Shown: positions 29,906 to 41,784, numbered from the stretch's first letter. The stretch: DNA of 64,000 bases from Phytophthora colocasiae (GCA_018806915.1 JAGKQI010000105.1:992001-1056000); one strand, 5' to 3'. Notes: generated by a model from the letters alone, not told the origin. Numbers and translations are program-made.

Positions 29906-30823
29906 ATGATCTCGCGCGTGGGGCTGTCCGTCGCTGCCAAGAGCTGCTCCGTCACTCGAGCTGTACGTCCTCCTGCATGTGTTGAAATACTGTTGACAAA
30001 ACTTCTTATAATTGATGCGTATTGTTTGTTCATGGTGGAAGCAGCTCTCGACTGCTGCCGCATCGGAGACTTACTCGTTCGTCCAGGCTCGTTCCGAGTA
30101 CCGCAAGGAGATCGCGTCCCTGCGTAAGGACTTCATTGAGGAGGAGAAGCGTCGCAGAGAGAAACTTGCGCGTGATGCAGAGTACGTGGTGGTTAGCGAA
30201 ACAACAGCAGGTTCAGACGGAGTTCTAATTGATGTTTGCATTTGTACAGAGCTCAGCGCCTGAAGATCATGAAGGCTAAGGCAGCCCGACTAGAGATTAA
30301 GCGCCAGCAGCAGGCAATTCGCGCCAAGGAGGTCGCTCGCGAGAAGGCCATCCACGACGAGGAAGTCAGGTGGGTCTTTGTTGCGCATTTATTGCCTCAA
30401 AAGCACGATAACTGATGGTTTCTTGATGCTTCCCACAGGAAATACTTTGAGGAGAAGGTTGTGGTACGTCAGGAGCGCAACGCCGAAGTGGAGCGTCGTC
30501 GCGAGGCGCTACTGGACTCGCTGCGTGAACAGAGCGGCAAGTGGACGACGGAGGAGAATTACACGGAGAAGCTCAAGGACGACGTGTTCGTCTACTCTCC
30601 GCAGCACATTTCAGCTCGGGGCTCGTTCGACCCGTCGAGTACGTCGGGTAGCGCCGTTTCTTGGCTGGAGAAGCTCCAGCGTATGAAGCCCGCTGGTGTG
30701 CAGGACAGCAGTGATGAGGTGGCCGCATCTGCCGTTGCATCCGCTGCTGACGAGGAAGATTCTGCCTCTACGTTCGTCTCCAGCGACGATGAGGTGGATG
30801 TGTCCAAGCCGGAAAAGCAATAA
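29906..30823 (+). CDS. putative mitochondrial coiled-coil protein, 4 exons
   Basis: Exons 29906-29962, 30045-30181, 30250-30369 and 30439-30823 join in phase to 232 residues (acceptor of intron 1 could be 3 nt earlier). The N terminus MISRVGLSVAAKSCSVTRA has Arg/Ser and no acids, like a mitochondrial presequence. The middle is a long charged helix/coiled coil (REKLARDAEAQRLKIMKAKA). WTTEENYTEKLKDDVFVYSP comes next and the tail is acidic and Ser-rich. Size and charge would suit a mitoribosomal or other matrix protein, but I do not recognise a family. Confidence 0.75.
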
Positions 30824-31063
30824 GCCAGCAAGACTGGGAGCGGCTGATCTGTCTGTTGTTCTCCCTCTCGTTGGCACTCAGTACACACTTACCTAGACAC
30901 ACATTTCTTTCTTCACAGTTGTTGTCCATCTTACCAGAAAAATAACTACCAGTACTACAAGATCTTTTTCGTACTTAGTGTGAACCTCCGAGGGAGGGCC
31001 GCTTGAAAAAGATTCTAAGATTTCTTACGGGTCAAGCTCGAAGCGAAGCGAATTTGAAGAGTG

Positions 31064-32984
31064 ATGGTCACAGCGGAGCAGGCCTTCAAGGCGAACGCGG
31101 ATGCAGTGGTGCGCGATTACTACGTGGAGCCGCGAATTGGTGGGTCTGGCGTGGGCTGTAGAGGGCTTATAGGGCTGGTGGGGCTTCCATTAACTGATCC
31201 TCTTTGCGATCTTCTTTTTAAAACATAGACTACCGCACCATTTCGGGCGTGAACGGCCCTCTGGTCATTCTGGAGAACGTTAAGGTAGGCTGAGTACTAC
31301 ATTGGTGGTAGTGCAGCGACACTACTACGGTTTGTGCTGATGCAGTCTGTTCCTTTGTAGCTGCCCAAGTTCGCCGAGATCGTCAACCTGACCCTGGCCA
31401 GCGGCGAGAAGCGCCAGGGTAAAGTGCTGGAGGTGCAGGGCAACAAGGCTGTCGTACAAGTGTTCGAGGGAACGGTCGGTATCGATAACCGCCACACGCA
31501 CTGCGAGTTCACGGGCGATGTGCTCAAGATGGCCATTTCGGAGGAGATGCTGGGTCGAGCCTTCAACGGCTCGGGTAAGGCTATCGACGGTGCCCCTGCC
31601 GTGGTGGCTGAGGAGTACCTCGATATCGAAGGCCAGCCCATTAACCCGTCGTGTCGTGACTACCCCAAGGAGATGATCCAGACAGGTATTTCGGCTATTG
31701 ACGTCATGAACTCCATTGCTCGTGGACAGAAGATCCCGCTGTTCTCCGCCGCTGGTCTGCCTCACAACGAAGTAAGAGGCGCAATCCTTTTATTTTCTTG
31801 TGAGCCATAGCTAACTGGATTATTCGTTGACTATTTCAGATTGCCGCACAAATTGTGCGCCAGGCAGGTCTGGTGCAACGCAAGGATGTCATGGACTCGC
31901 ACGAAGATAACTTTGCCATTGTGTTCGGCGCTATGGGTGTCAACATGGAGACAGCTCGATTCTTCCGTAATGATTTCGAGGAGAGCGGATCGATGCAGAA
32001 GACGGCGCTGTTCATGAACCTGGCCAACGACCCCACCATTGAACGTATTGTTACGCCGCGTCTGGCGTTGACCACGGCTGAATACCTCGCTTACGAGCGC
32101 GACCTCCACGTGCTTGTCATCCTGACAGATATGAGTTCATACGCCGACGCCCTTCGTGAGGTGTCTGCCGCCCGTGAGGAGGTTCCCGGACGTCGTGGTT
32201 ACCCTGGTTACATGTACACGGATCTGTCGACGCTGTACGAGCGTGCTGGCCGTGTGACTGGCCGCAACGGTTCCATCACGCAGTTGCCCATCTTGACCAT
32301 GCCCAACGACGATATTACCCACCCCATTCCTGATCTAACGGGTTACATTACGGAAGGACAGGTATGTAGGCCTCTCGCTGACTTATGTTCAAGTTCTTAT
32401 ACGTTGCTGCTACTGTAGATTTATGTGGATCGCCAGCTGCACAACCGTCAGATCTTCCCGCCCATTAACGTGCTGCCATCGCTGTCGCGTTTGATGAAGA
32501 GTGCTATTGGCGAGGGTATGACGCGCGATGACCACAGTGCTGTGTCAAATCAGCTGGTAGGAGGTTTTACATTGTGGATCATGCATCTTTCACTGTTGAC
32601 GGTTTGCTTGTTGGGTGTGTTTGAATGCACAGTACGCCAGTTACGCTACTGGCAAGGATGTTCAGGCCATGAAAGCTGTTGTTGGCGAGGAGGCTCTTTC
32701 GCTGGAAGATCACCTGTACCTGAAGTTCACGGACAAGTTTGAAGGCAAGTTCATCGCTCAGGGTCCATACCAGTCGCGTGATATCTTCGAGTCTCTGGAC
32801 CTCGCATGGTCACTCTTCCGCGCCTTCCCGAAGGAGTTGTTGAAGAAGATCCCGAAGAAGCACCTGGACACGTACTACGCGCGTCGAACGCAAGCGCGTG
32901 AAGAGAAGGAGGAGGTACGTCTTGGCTTTCTGGGTCTGAACGATCCTGGTGATAACTGACGTGTTTTTCCATGGCTTGTAGTAA
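31064..32984 (+). CDS. VMA2: V-type proton ATPase subunit B, 7 exons
   Basis: Exons 31064-31139, 31229-31284, 31361-31771, 31840-32361, 32419-32556, 32633-32914 and 32982-32984 join in phase to 495 residues, the usual length. Subunit B is the non-catalytic nucleotide-binding partner of subunit A in the V1 head that acidifies vacuoles and endosomes. Hallmarks are [111 protein letters not shown] and [14 protein letters not shown]. Unusually, the last exon is only the TAA stop after a 67-nt intron; retaining that intron would add about 14 residues. The minus-strand neighbour lies a short way downstream. Confidence 0.97.
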
Positions 32985-33149
32985 GTGAAGCTGCACGTGC
33001 TGCTGCACTCGTGACAGTGGAGAAAAACTACCAGTGAGCGCTCCGGCATCATACTTTGTCTCCTTCCAGCCTCGCATATTCTCTCCGTGTTTCTCCAGAT
33101 GTTGAAGAACTTCCAAGTAAATGAGCTGCTTGAAAAGTGTTTTAAGTTA

Positions 33150-34641
33150 CTTGCTTGGTAGTGTTTCCAACTGGTTGCTTGCGCCTTCGTCTCCCTGACA
33201 GTCGGCGGTTGTTCTGCAGGCTGCCACTCGGGATCTGTGTGTTCCAGCACGAGACGACACTGTCGCACACTGAAATGCCGCTTCCGGCACGATTCGCACA
33301 TTCGCTTGAACTCTGGTGTCTTAGCTACGCATGAAGCATTAGTCGATGCAAAGAGGACGTTTGACAGCAGCACAAGAACTCACCTGGCGAACGAGCAGGC
33401 ACTACACTTCGAACTGGTAAAGGTGTCTGCAGCTGTGGCTGCCACTGCATTGGCATTACTCCTCCGACGACTGGGGGATTGAGCATCAGTGGTGGCGCTC
33501 CGGGGAAAGCAAAAAGCATGTTGAACATGGAGTGTGCAGGGGGCAGAGCGATCTTGGGGTTGTTTCCGACTGAAATGGGCTTGATCTGTTGACCGGTAGT
33601 TGCAGTTGCCATGGGAGCAGAAGGTATTGGAGCTGGCACTGCCAAAGCTGGAGCTGCTGCAGACAACGCTAACTGGCTGGCAAGAAGCAAATTCATTGGC
33701 GCTGTAGGAGCAGCAGCAGCAGCTGCTGCGTTTTCTTTCGAGGCCTGCAAGAATGCAGCAATATGCTGGTGCGCGCGTAACTGGTTTGCAAGAGCAATCC
33801 CACCACTTCCTTGCTGTGCTTCCTTCTCCCTGGCTTTGCAGTAGCGACCTCCAACATGCCGTTTGCGTTGTCGTTCATGATCGCACTGACACCTTCCTCC
33901 TCCAGCACCTGATGCCGAGATTTGATCCACTGTTCTTTCGATCGTTGGATCTCGCGCACCTTCTCTCCTGCTTCAATAGCTGTGATTAAAGCACCGCGCT
34001 GTTCTTTCTTCTTTTCTGGGGGCTTCCCCTTCGTTGTGTCCATTTGCTCTGCAGCAGCTTGTTTATCTGTAGCTTCAATCGTCAAGTCTACCACCACAGG
34101 AGTTTCCGTTTTCTCGCTCTTCCTCTGCATTAACAGTACGACCATCAGACGACCCACCTAACGAGAACTAAACAACTTGAGTAAATACCCATACCATTGT
34201 GGTAGTAGTATGGCAGCCGGAGCTGCTGTCTCCATTGCTGTAGACACCGAACATGGAGTCGATGAATTCGGCCATCTCCATCAAATCTCGGTGTAGAATC
34301 CGCTGGTAGCTGTAGACAATAGCCAAGTAAGAACGGTGTTGGTAACTGAATGAAGTAAATCAACTCACGCAATGAGTCCGTCCACGTCTCCTTCTGCTTG
34401 ACTTTCGGCCGCTGCAACGATCATGTCTTCATTCACATTGAGCATCTACAGACATATAGAAAACAACACGTGGGTATCTACAGATGCGACGAAGATAAAC
34501 AAATACACAGATACGTACATCCTCAAACACGTCGGAGATGGAGGACGCGCTGCTGTCCTCGTCATCCGCAGGCGAAACCTTCCAGCGCAGGCCCCCAACG
34601 CTAGTCATACTGCCGTAATTCGCATTTGGCGCGAATACCAT
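33150..34641 (-). CDS. nuclear-type protein with C-terminal Cys/His motif, multi-exon, one frame break
   Basis: Exons (minus): 34641-34519, 34445-34369, 34309-34195, 34157 to about 33386, then 33324 to about 33150. All introns are short; the third is only 37 nt and is doubtful. The protein starts MVFAPNANYGSMTSVGGLRW, has an acidic Ser patch, VVVDLTIEATDKQ and a coiled segment with an Ala/Pro-rich region, and ends with a possible zinc motif (FKRMCESCRKRHFSVRQCRL). Near 33830 the reading must change frame at an AAA run (ATAKPGRR versus CKAREKEAQQG); one extra A would fix it. The 3' end is unclear because that frame stays open into the V-ATPase antisense. Family not recognised. Confidence 0.55.
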
Positions 34642-34756
34642 TATGCATTAGGGAAAAGAACCAGCCAATCATAGAGATTCTCTGGAATCAGATGGAGAGG
34701 AAGAACCAATCGGAAATGTTTTCTGGGAATCAGATCCATTGTATTTTAGAGCACAT

Positions 34757-35402
34757 TCATGCGTCAAAGTCGCTGTCTGAGATGTCCTCGTAGACCCACT
34801 GGTCCTCCTCCTCACTATTAAATAGACCCCTTCTGCAGTAGGATAACTCTCGTTAGCATCAATCGAGCCAATATTTCGGTGTATTCGTACCACTGCAAGT
34901 TTCCCAGTCCAGCATGTCCGCAGCCAGTCTCTTCGTCTGTGATGCCGCTGGTTGTTTCTGTTTGGTCGTCTTCTGCCTTTTCGCTTTCGGCTTGTTGTTA
35001 CTAGGCTGTGTGCCCCCTTTTCGTTTCACCTTCTCTTTAGACGGGGCCCACACATGCGTTTGAACACGCGGACGCCGTGGCGCATCCTGCCTAGACCGTG
35101 CGTCTGCCAGCTCGCTGATTTGCGAGAGTACATTCAATTGAGACGCAGGCGACAGTAGCAGTTCGCCTAGAGGGGGAGGTGGTGCTACTGGAGCTTCTCC
35201 CGAGTCTGTACGTCCCTTTAGTTACTCGTCAAGAACATCAAAACCTCTACTTGTTTGTACCTTGCTGAGATGCAGGCGGTTCAGCTAACTCCTTCACTAC
35301 ATTTCGCCCTCTTCCTCTCTCAAGTGCAGTCCAAACGCATGGAGACAGGGGAGAATCCTCGTCGCCCAACACCGTCTCGACGTCACTGTCACTGGCTGCC
35401 AT
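34757..35402 (-). CDS. small basic/acidic protein of unknown function, 3 exons
   Basis: ATG at 35402 (minus). Exons 35402-35261 and 35205-34891, then a third from 34832. The protein opens MAASDSDVETVLGDEDSPLS, has a proline patch (EAPVAPPPPLGELL), a heptad-like LNVLSQISELADA, a Lys/Gln-rich basic stretch (KPKAKRQKTTKQKQPAASQT, nuclear-signal-like) and LAADMLDWET. The annotated junction gives a long low-complexity tail ending near 34669. A one-base-different frame gives GLFNSEEEDQWVYEDISDSD and a stop at 34757-34759, which looks more natural. I do not recognise it. Confidence 0.6.
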
Positions 35403-35521
35403 CATCAATCAAAGGCAAGTTGAAGTGAGATTAAAAAAACGTACTTAAGTGAGATCATTGTGGGCTTCAGCTTTAGTGACACCGCAACGGACACAATCCA
35501 ATCCGACCTCTCTTTGTGACT

Positions 35522-38500
35522 ATGGAGCTGCGTTTCCGGGGGAAGAAGAGCGAAGGCGCAGACACCGTCGGCTTCTGGTACAGTAGGCAGTTCTTTACGT
35601 AGTTGTAGATCGATGCGCAGTAGCACTAGCTGTTGGTTCTCACTTCTTCGAGTTTTGTAGGCTGTGCGAAGGTCTGAAGAAGCGTCGCGTGTTGGGCAAA
35701 AAGACGCAGTCGCTCATAGTTGCAGCGGCCGAATGGGAGCTAACGCACGTGCTGGAGAATGAGGAGATGCACTTCATGAACGAATCCACTGGACTCGTAG
35801 TGCCGCGGGACGAGGCGATGGGCAAGTTCATCTCAGAGCGAGATGTGGTGCGGCTCTGCTCGACGGAAGAGCTGGACGCGCTGCTGCTGAAGTTCGCCAC
35901 GCGAGACCAGGACGTGGCCGAGGAGATGATGCACCCAAAGGCCACGACACCCATCGGCGCAGCTCTGTGAGGTTCTTTTCTCTGCAGCTGGAAGGAACTG
36001 ATTGACTGACTTGCTCTTGTGCAGGTCCCGCCTCAAGAAGATCAACGTCACAAACCCGACGCTAAAGAAGCTCCAGAAGACGCTGGACGAGCATACAAGT
36101 CCTCACTCTACCTCAAGGACCAGTGAAATAGACCCACTGGATCAATTCCCAGAGCTGGACCCGATCTTTGAGAGTGGCGAGATCGAGGAGATTACAGGAG
36201 ACACTGGAAATACCCCTAGAGCCTGTGATATGTGCGAGGTTTCGTGGCCTGATGACGCGTCTGGTAGCATGTATCGCTGGACGAAGCTCGGAATTGTGAC
36301 ACATCAAGGCTGCGCGCAGTTCACAGCCGATGTATTGGCTCAACACCCAGAAATCTCAACTCGCGACGAGTTCCTGACCATGTCGAAGACGCCCGTGTCG
36401 GGCCTGAACAAACCTGGAACATTCCACGTGACAGTACATCGAGCGATGGAATTACCAGGGACGCAGCTGATCGGGAAACTAGCTCCCTACGCCAAGCTGT
36501 CGCTGCTTCCGTGGAAGGAGCCCATGCAGACGAAGTACGTGGAGAATGGTGGACGCAACCCGGTGTGGGGCAGCACGCACGACAACGCCATGCAGTTCTC
36601 ACACATGTACAACAGCACCATCACACCCATTCCATTGCTAGAGGTTGAAGTATATACCTACAACTACCTTGCTGACGACCAAGTTGCGTGCACATTGGTG
36701 GACATGAGCCCTTTGCTCCGATACCCAAATGTTGAAGCGAAGAGGTGGTTCACGCTGTCGTCTCGAGCCCTACTCACTCAAAGTACTGGACAGCCCAAGA
36801 TCATGCTCGCGATCAAATTTGTGCCGACAGAGGGGGAGATCAGCACTACAAATGCTCACAAGTTCCGCGTTCATCAGCTCAAATCCATCGGGCTGGCAAT
36901 ACCGGTTTGCGCAGTGTGTACGTCTAAATTATTGCTCATCGATACTTCTCTCTTTGACTGACACTTTTGTGCTTCCTTCTAGGTGATCGATCCATCATGA
37001 ATGCATTGAAGAGTATCTGGGGCTATCGCTGTGAGCTGTGTGAGATTGACGTACACAAAGGTTGCATGATGAAGGCGACCGTACAGTGTGAATGTGTTGC
37101 TCAAGAGCTGCTAAGTGCTGGACAAGAGGAAAAACAGCACGGAGGCCGCAATTTCCGAGTAGTGAATGATGGTGTTCTACGTCCCGCGGGGGAGCTCTAC
37201 GTGAATTTCCGTGGTTTACACTTGTGCACAAAGCACTGTCGGGACGGTTTTCATGCGAAGAATATTTTTGAAGGCGACACGTACTGTCGACTCAACTTCG
37301 ACGGCATTGTGCACGAGACCAGCCCGGTACTCAAGAGTGCTGACCCAATGTACATGGAGAACCTCTGCTTTAAGGTCCGTCACCCGAACTCGACCTTCCG
37401 TATCGATGTGATTGACTTCAACTCGGATCAGTGTATTGCGCAACTGAGTGTTTCGCTCTTCCAGCTTCTCCAGCGCGAAGCTGACAAGTTTATCCGCACC
37501 AACTCACTGCTAAAGAGCTTACGAGATCCACTACGCCATTTGAGTCTGAACAATGAGGCGAATCAAGCTGCAATCAATGATTCGTGGGAAGCTCTACCAA
37601 TATTGGATGAGAAAGATCACTATACACTATCGTCGCCGGTAGGATCAAAGCTACAACCTGGTGAGAAGCTTGGATTTGTGCTTATTGACGTGGAATACGT
37701 GGAACATAAAGAAGACCTGCTGCGCGTACGGGTCGATAATGATTCGTCTCTGCTGGAACGCGAGGACAAGGAGTTTTCAGTTGAATCACTGCGGATTACA
37801 ATCGAGCGGTTCGGTCGAGCAGCCAAGTTCTTTCAAGGGATTGATGCAGAGTACGCCAGTGTGATTTCGTGGAAGAACAAGAAGAAATCTGCCGTGTTCT
37901 TCACTGCTTTTGTGTACGGCTGTGTCTTCGCTGACCTAGAGTACGCCTTATCTTATATCTTTGGAGTGGTCCTGGTTTATATGCTGTATCGACTACATCT
38001 TCGGCTGGAAGGAGCGTTTGTTGCGCGCTGGATTGGCTATGAGGAGTACGAGCGTGAGCAGGAAGAGGCTCAGAAACTATACCGACCACTGGCAGATTTG
38101 CGCGTTGCCGTCCACGAAGCTCACCTTTCGAACGAGACTGACAGCCTTCTCATAGAATCTCAATCGCGTATGAAGGACGTTTCGTCGTCGAAACTTGGCT
38201 TCTACGTTCGTATCAAGTATCGCCCCAATGACAAGCAGTCCGAGCCCGGCGATATGGTGCTGATACCTTCCGGCTACGAAGAGACTACTGTCGCCTGGAC
38301 GAATGTAGTGGGGAAGAGCCGGAAACCAATTTGGCGCAAAACTTCTCTACCAGATGCAGGTACGATCCCTGCTGCAAAGATCCGGAAGACACTCCCGTTC
38401 CGAAATTTCAATGTGTCTTGGCGACATGACTCTCGAACGTGTTCTTGCGATCCGTGCGGCAAATACCAGAGAAGTTTGAGTGAAAAGACACAGTCCTCAG

Positions 38501-40024
38501 TTGCTGCCCCAAATTTTGGCGTCGATCACCACGCGTACTACTTCCCGATCCCCCAAGCTATCCGCAAAAACTTTTCTGGGCGTGATGATTTGGTACCGTG
38601 GTCGTCATTTCCTGGTCTTTTGCAGTTCGATTTGTGTGTTTCTTTGAGCGGAGAAGCGAAGGAGACACCAGATTTGATCGCTGCCACCGCCACGCTTCCC
38701 CTACGGAGATTACTTGAGCGAGGTGGCAACGCCAGCGAGCTACTCCTTCCACTTTCTTCGTTTTCTACGCCAGATGAGACTGATGATGCAAGCGAACCCG
38801 TTTTCGAAAGCCTCGAGAAGCCAGAGGGTGATTATCTGCTGGTTCGTGTTGAGCTTCAAGCTCCCGAGGAGAGATTGGTAGCATCAAGTGGCAAGCTGCT
38901 GCACACTGAAGCGTGTGATACACAAGAAGTGAGAGCTGCCCAGCCCGTTGCAATTCGAAAGAAACGACCTGTGAATCATGTAGACCGCAATTTCTCCGAG
39001 TTTGTGTGCGAGAGTATGGTGGAGAAAGAGAAATCAAAGATTATCGGCGCAAATATCTTTGACGCGTTCTGGAAAGTGAAAGACACGATCGGGCAGTTGC
39101 AAAATGAAATCGGCCGTGCCTGTGGGGCCCTAGCTTGCGCCGACAACTTGCTGAACTGGACGCACCCTTGGAAGACGGCGACTGCTTTTGTTGTGGTAGC
39201 GATGATGGCGCTGATTTTCTCAGTTGTGCGCGGACGTTGGGCGATTCTTGCGTTCGGACTGACGGAATTTGGCGCTGTGTTTGTGGACGACGCACCAACA
39301 AGTAAACGTGTGAGGAAGATCCTGTGGAATTATCTTTCGTCTCTGCCAACCGACCAGGATCTCATCGAGCTGTATGAGCCAGAGCGTAAGGTTTACATGG
39401 AAAAGCGCAAGACGCAGCTGGAAGAAGACGAAGAGATTGCCGTTCGTCTTCGCTATCACGCGCTCTGGATTGGCAACGTTTCGTCGAAAGCTGAGGAGAT
39501 CGCAGTGTCAAGGTAGGCTACGTCACGGGGACTGGATATTTTGTAGTTGCTCACGTTGTATTTGTGTGTTTCTGTTGTGTTTCTGTAGAACTGCTTCGTG
39601 GTGTATCGTCCGTACCGTTTTCTGTTTTGGAGAAGCGAAGATGACGCTGAAGAGGGATCTCAACCGTACCTGCAGTTTGTGGTATGATTTGTATTGCAAT
39701 TGAGTTGGGGTTCAAGTGTTTGGGTACTTACTAGCTCCTGTGTGGTGAATAGTTTGACAAGCCACAGGCCGTGACGGACAAGAGCGATGAAAAGGTCTTC
39801 GCCTTCGACGTTACCGGAGTAAATAGCAGCGGAGACGAGGGTAAGTAGACGGCAATATGCTGAGCTGTAGCACTAAAAGTACTAAGACTGATCTTGTGTG
39901 TATAACAGAAACGCGTGTGTTCACGTTCGAGTCACTGGACAAGAAAACTCGCTCTTGGACGCAGTTCGTGCAAGCTGCAGACTGTAGAACTTCAGTTGCT
40001 GTTTTGAATGGTAAGGGCCTCTAA
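35522..40024 (+). CDS. multi-domain C2-C1-C2 membrane protein, 7 exons
   Basis: Exons 35522-35577, 35661-35966, 36025-36917, 36983-39504 (or 39512), 39589-39681, 39753-39840, 39909-40024; the 39504 choice gives 1357 residues in phase. A C2 domain (~252-370: GTFHVTVHRAMELPG, NPVWGSTHDN) precedes a C1 zinc finger (~398-450: VCAVCDRS, GYRCELCEIDVHKGC), the diacylglycerol/phorbol-binding fold, and a second C2-like domain (~487-580). A hydrophobic pair (~722-765), a third C2-like stretch and another membrane pair (~1151-1185, TAFVVVAMMALIFSVVRGRW) follow. The C-terminal part reads like a PH/GRAM fold (FVVYRPYRFLFW). A membrane-tethered lipid/Ca2+ signalling or contact-site protein, MCTP/E-Syt-like in organisation. 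No exact family named. Confidence 0.82.
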
Positions 40025-41263
40025 TTTACCTACGATGTAGTAATCTTCTAGCCCTGTGCTGCCTTTTAGTTCCCTTGTGACAGCCTCTAGTTTGCTGTCG
40101 ATCTGTTTAAGAACCCCCAGGACAATCTGTCGCCTCCCAGTTCTGTAGACGATAGCGGCACTAAACCTGTCTGACACACTCTGCTGCAAAAGCTGTTCAT
40201 CCTGTTCAACAGCCCCCCACCCAGCTATCGCGTCTGTTAGGATATCTCGCACCCACTTCATAGCATCGTGTAGTGCCCTGAGCTCAGACAATTCCCCGTC
40301 ACTATCATCCGCCAATGGGTCTGCAATTGCTGAGAGGAAGCTCCGAGGGAAAAGCTCGTCCAGTGAACTTTGGCGGTCGATGCGAATCACACGCTTCATG
40401 AACCGCAGCTTCTTACCCCGAGGGCCAGTCCGATCCCTCGCGATCTCAATGTCCACGATGTCCCATTCATTATCAGGCAGTGCAAAGCCGTAGTCGAGCA
40501 GCAGTTGGAAGTTGGAGCGACGGCCGTACGAATTGAAGACTTCTTCTCCTTTCCTAAAGCTCGTAGTAGCCGACGGATAGAGACGGAAGAGCCCATTGTC
40601 GTCCATATCGAAGTCGTACTTGGTGGCCACGTTAGCGTGGTTGAGGCAGTCTGCGAACGGCACAAGCGCTGTCCACGGCAATCTCCGCCCGAAAGTCCGT
40701 GCTTGGATGGTTTTCCACGCGAATTTGAACCTCTCAAAGGTGTAGAGCGACGGTGGGAACTGTCCTGGGTACTTCTCCTGTAGTCTAGTGATCACCCGGC
40801 TGTAGTAGACGTCAATCTCAGTTGAACGTCGCTCTGCCGCAGCCACAAGTTGGTCGTCTTGCAACTCTTGTAGCTCTTCCACTGTCCAGTCCTGCACACT
40901 CTCCGGATAGGGTAGAATGGCCAAATACGGGTGGTAGAAGGAGTTTTGTCCTAGTAGAAGCTCACGGACGATGAAAAGCGTCAGCACAGGGTCGTCACGC
41001 GTGAAAACATCGCGGTTATCTCTGAAAATGGGGCCCAAGAGAGGGTCCTGCCAGCACAAGTCCTCGGAAATGAGCAGTTTCTTGGGGATGCAAACCATTG
41101 GCTCAAAGGTGGCAATGTCTTCGGTTGCAACAGCACCTCGCAGACCATTAGGCGTCACAACTGGCCACTGAAGCTTATGGAACACAGCTCCATTGTCCTG
41201 CAGCCACTGCAGGAAGCGCCTCTCGAGATTTCCTGTTGGCAAGAAGCACTTCAATGAGTCCAT
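39992..41263 (-). CDS. SET-domain protein methyltransferase (RuBisCO LSMT/SETD3/SETD6 class)
   Basis: ATG 41263 (minus) gives 423 residues: MDSLKCFLPTGNLERRFLQW at the start, GLRGAVATEDIATFEPM (the G-x-G-like SAM entry), a long helical iSET insert (LQELQDDQLVAAAERRSTEI), then PFADCLNHANV (core NH motif), FNSYGRRSNFQLLLDYGFAL and a C-terminal substrate-binding-like region. The family methylates Lys or His on non-histone proteins. The last 33 bp overlap the 3' end of the C2-C1-C2 gene on the other strand. A longer frame runs 49 codons upstream through a transposon end; MDSLK is the likelier start since it precedes the conserved block. Confidence 0.92.
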   Translation of the reverse strand: MDSLKCFLPTGNLERRFLQWLQDNGAVFHKLQWPVVTPNGLRGAVATEDIATFEPMVCIPKKLLISEDLCWQDPLLGPIFRDNRDVFTRDDPVLTLFIVRELLLGQNSFYHPYLAILPYPESVQDWTVEELQELQDDQLVAAAERRSTEIDVYYSRVITRLQEKYPGQFPPSLYTFERFKFAWKTIQARTFGRRLPWTALVPFADCLNHANVATKYDFDMDDNGLFRLYPSATTSFRKGEEVFNSYGRRSNFQLLLDYGFALPDNEWDIVDIEIARDRTGPRGKKLRFMKRVIRIDRQSSLDELFPRSFLSAIADPLADDSDGELSELRALHDAMKWVRDILTDAIAGWGAVEQDEQLLQQSVSDRFSAAIVYRTGRRQIVLGVLKQIDSKLEAVTRELKGSTGLEDYYIVGKLEALTIQNSN

Positions 41264-41382
41264 GCTTGAAGACCTACGACACAAATACCCGGGCAACACA
41301 AAACACGAGAAAATGCATTTATTTTGACCAATCCAATCGCTAGAAAAACAATTTATTTTACCAATCATAAAAATTGGATTGC

Positions 41383-41445
41383 CAGCAGCTAAAACGTCGC
41401 CAAAAAGCACCTCCGTCTGTCAGCCACTGAACGTCAGGGTAATGG
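41383..41445 (+). pseudogene. pogo transposase fragment, left of copia-2
   Basis: Translates as PAAKTSPKSTSVCQPLNVRV then MG, matching the LPP(K/N)STSVCQPLDVGxMGP block that carries the third catalytic Asp of pogo-type DDE enzymes. Here DVG reads NVR, so the catalytic Asp is lost. Continues at 47019. Confidence 0.75.
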
Positions 41446-41784
41446 TGTTGGAATTCGTATTGATCTGGCTTGAAACAGTCAGGAGCTGTTGCTAGCGGTA
41501 AAGGGACCAGCAACAGCGGCGAGAAGACCAGCAAACAGCGGAACCAGCAGCAGTGTGTCCAGCTGGAGCGGCAACTGGGACGTTGGGGAAGCTACGGGTG
41601 AGAACGCTAGAGAAGATGAAGCACAGGCCGTACATGTAGCACCTGAAGGAACGAGCTGAGCTCGTTGAGGTTGCTAGCAGAACAGAGAGGAACAAGGCTA
41701 ACAATCAATCTATCAGTTTTTTTTTTTCATTTCCTTCGAGGTGCACAAGTCAAGCTACTGGCCTAACCGATTCATTTCCCAACG
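41446..41784 (+). repeat. copia-2 5' LTR
   Basis: Starts TGTTGGAATTCG, 339 bp, paired with 46681-47013. Differences are mainly an expanded T run and a few single bases. The last base is G (CG end) where the right copy ends CA. Confidence 0.95.

Noticed and set aside
31325..32322. Long minus-strand ORFs opposite V-ATPase exons
   Set aside because: Antisense shadows of highly biased codon use on the true strand.
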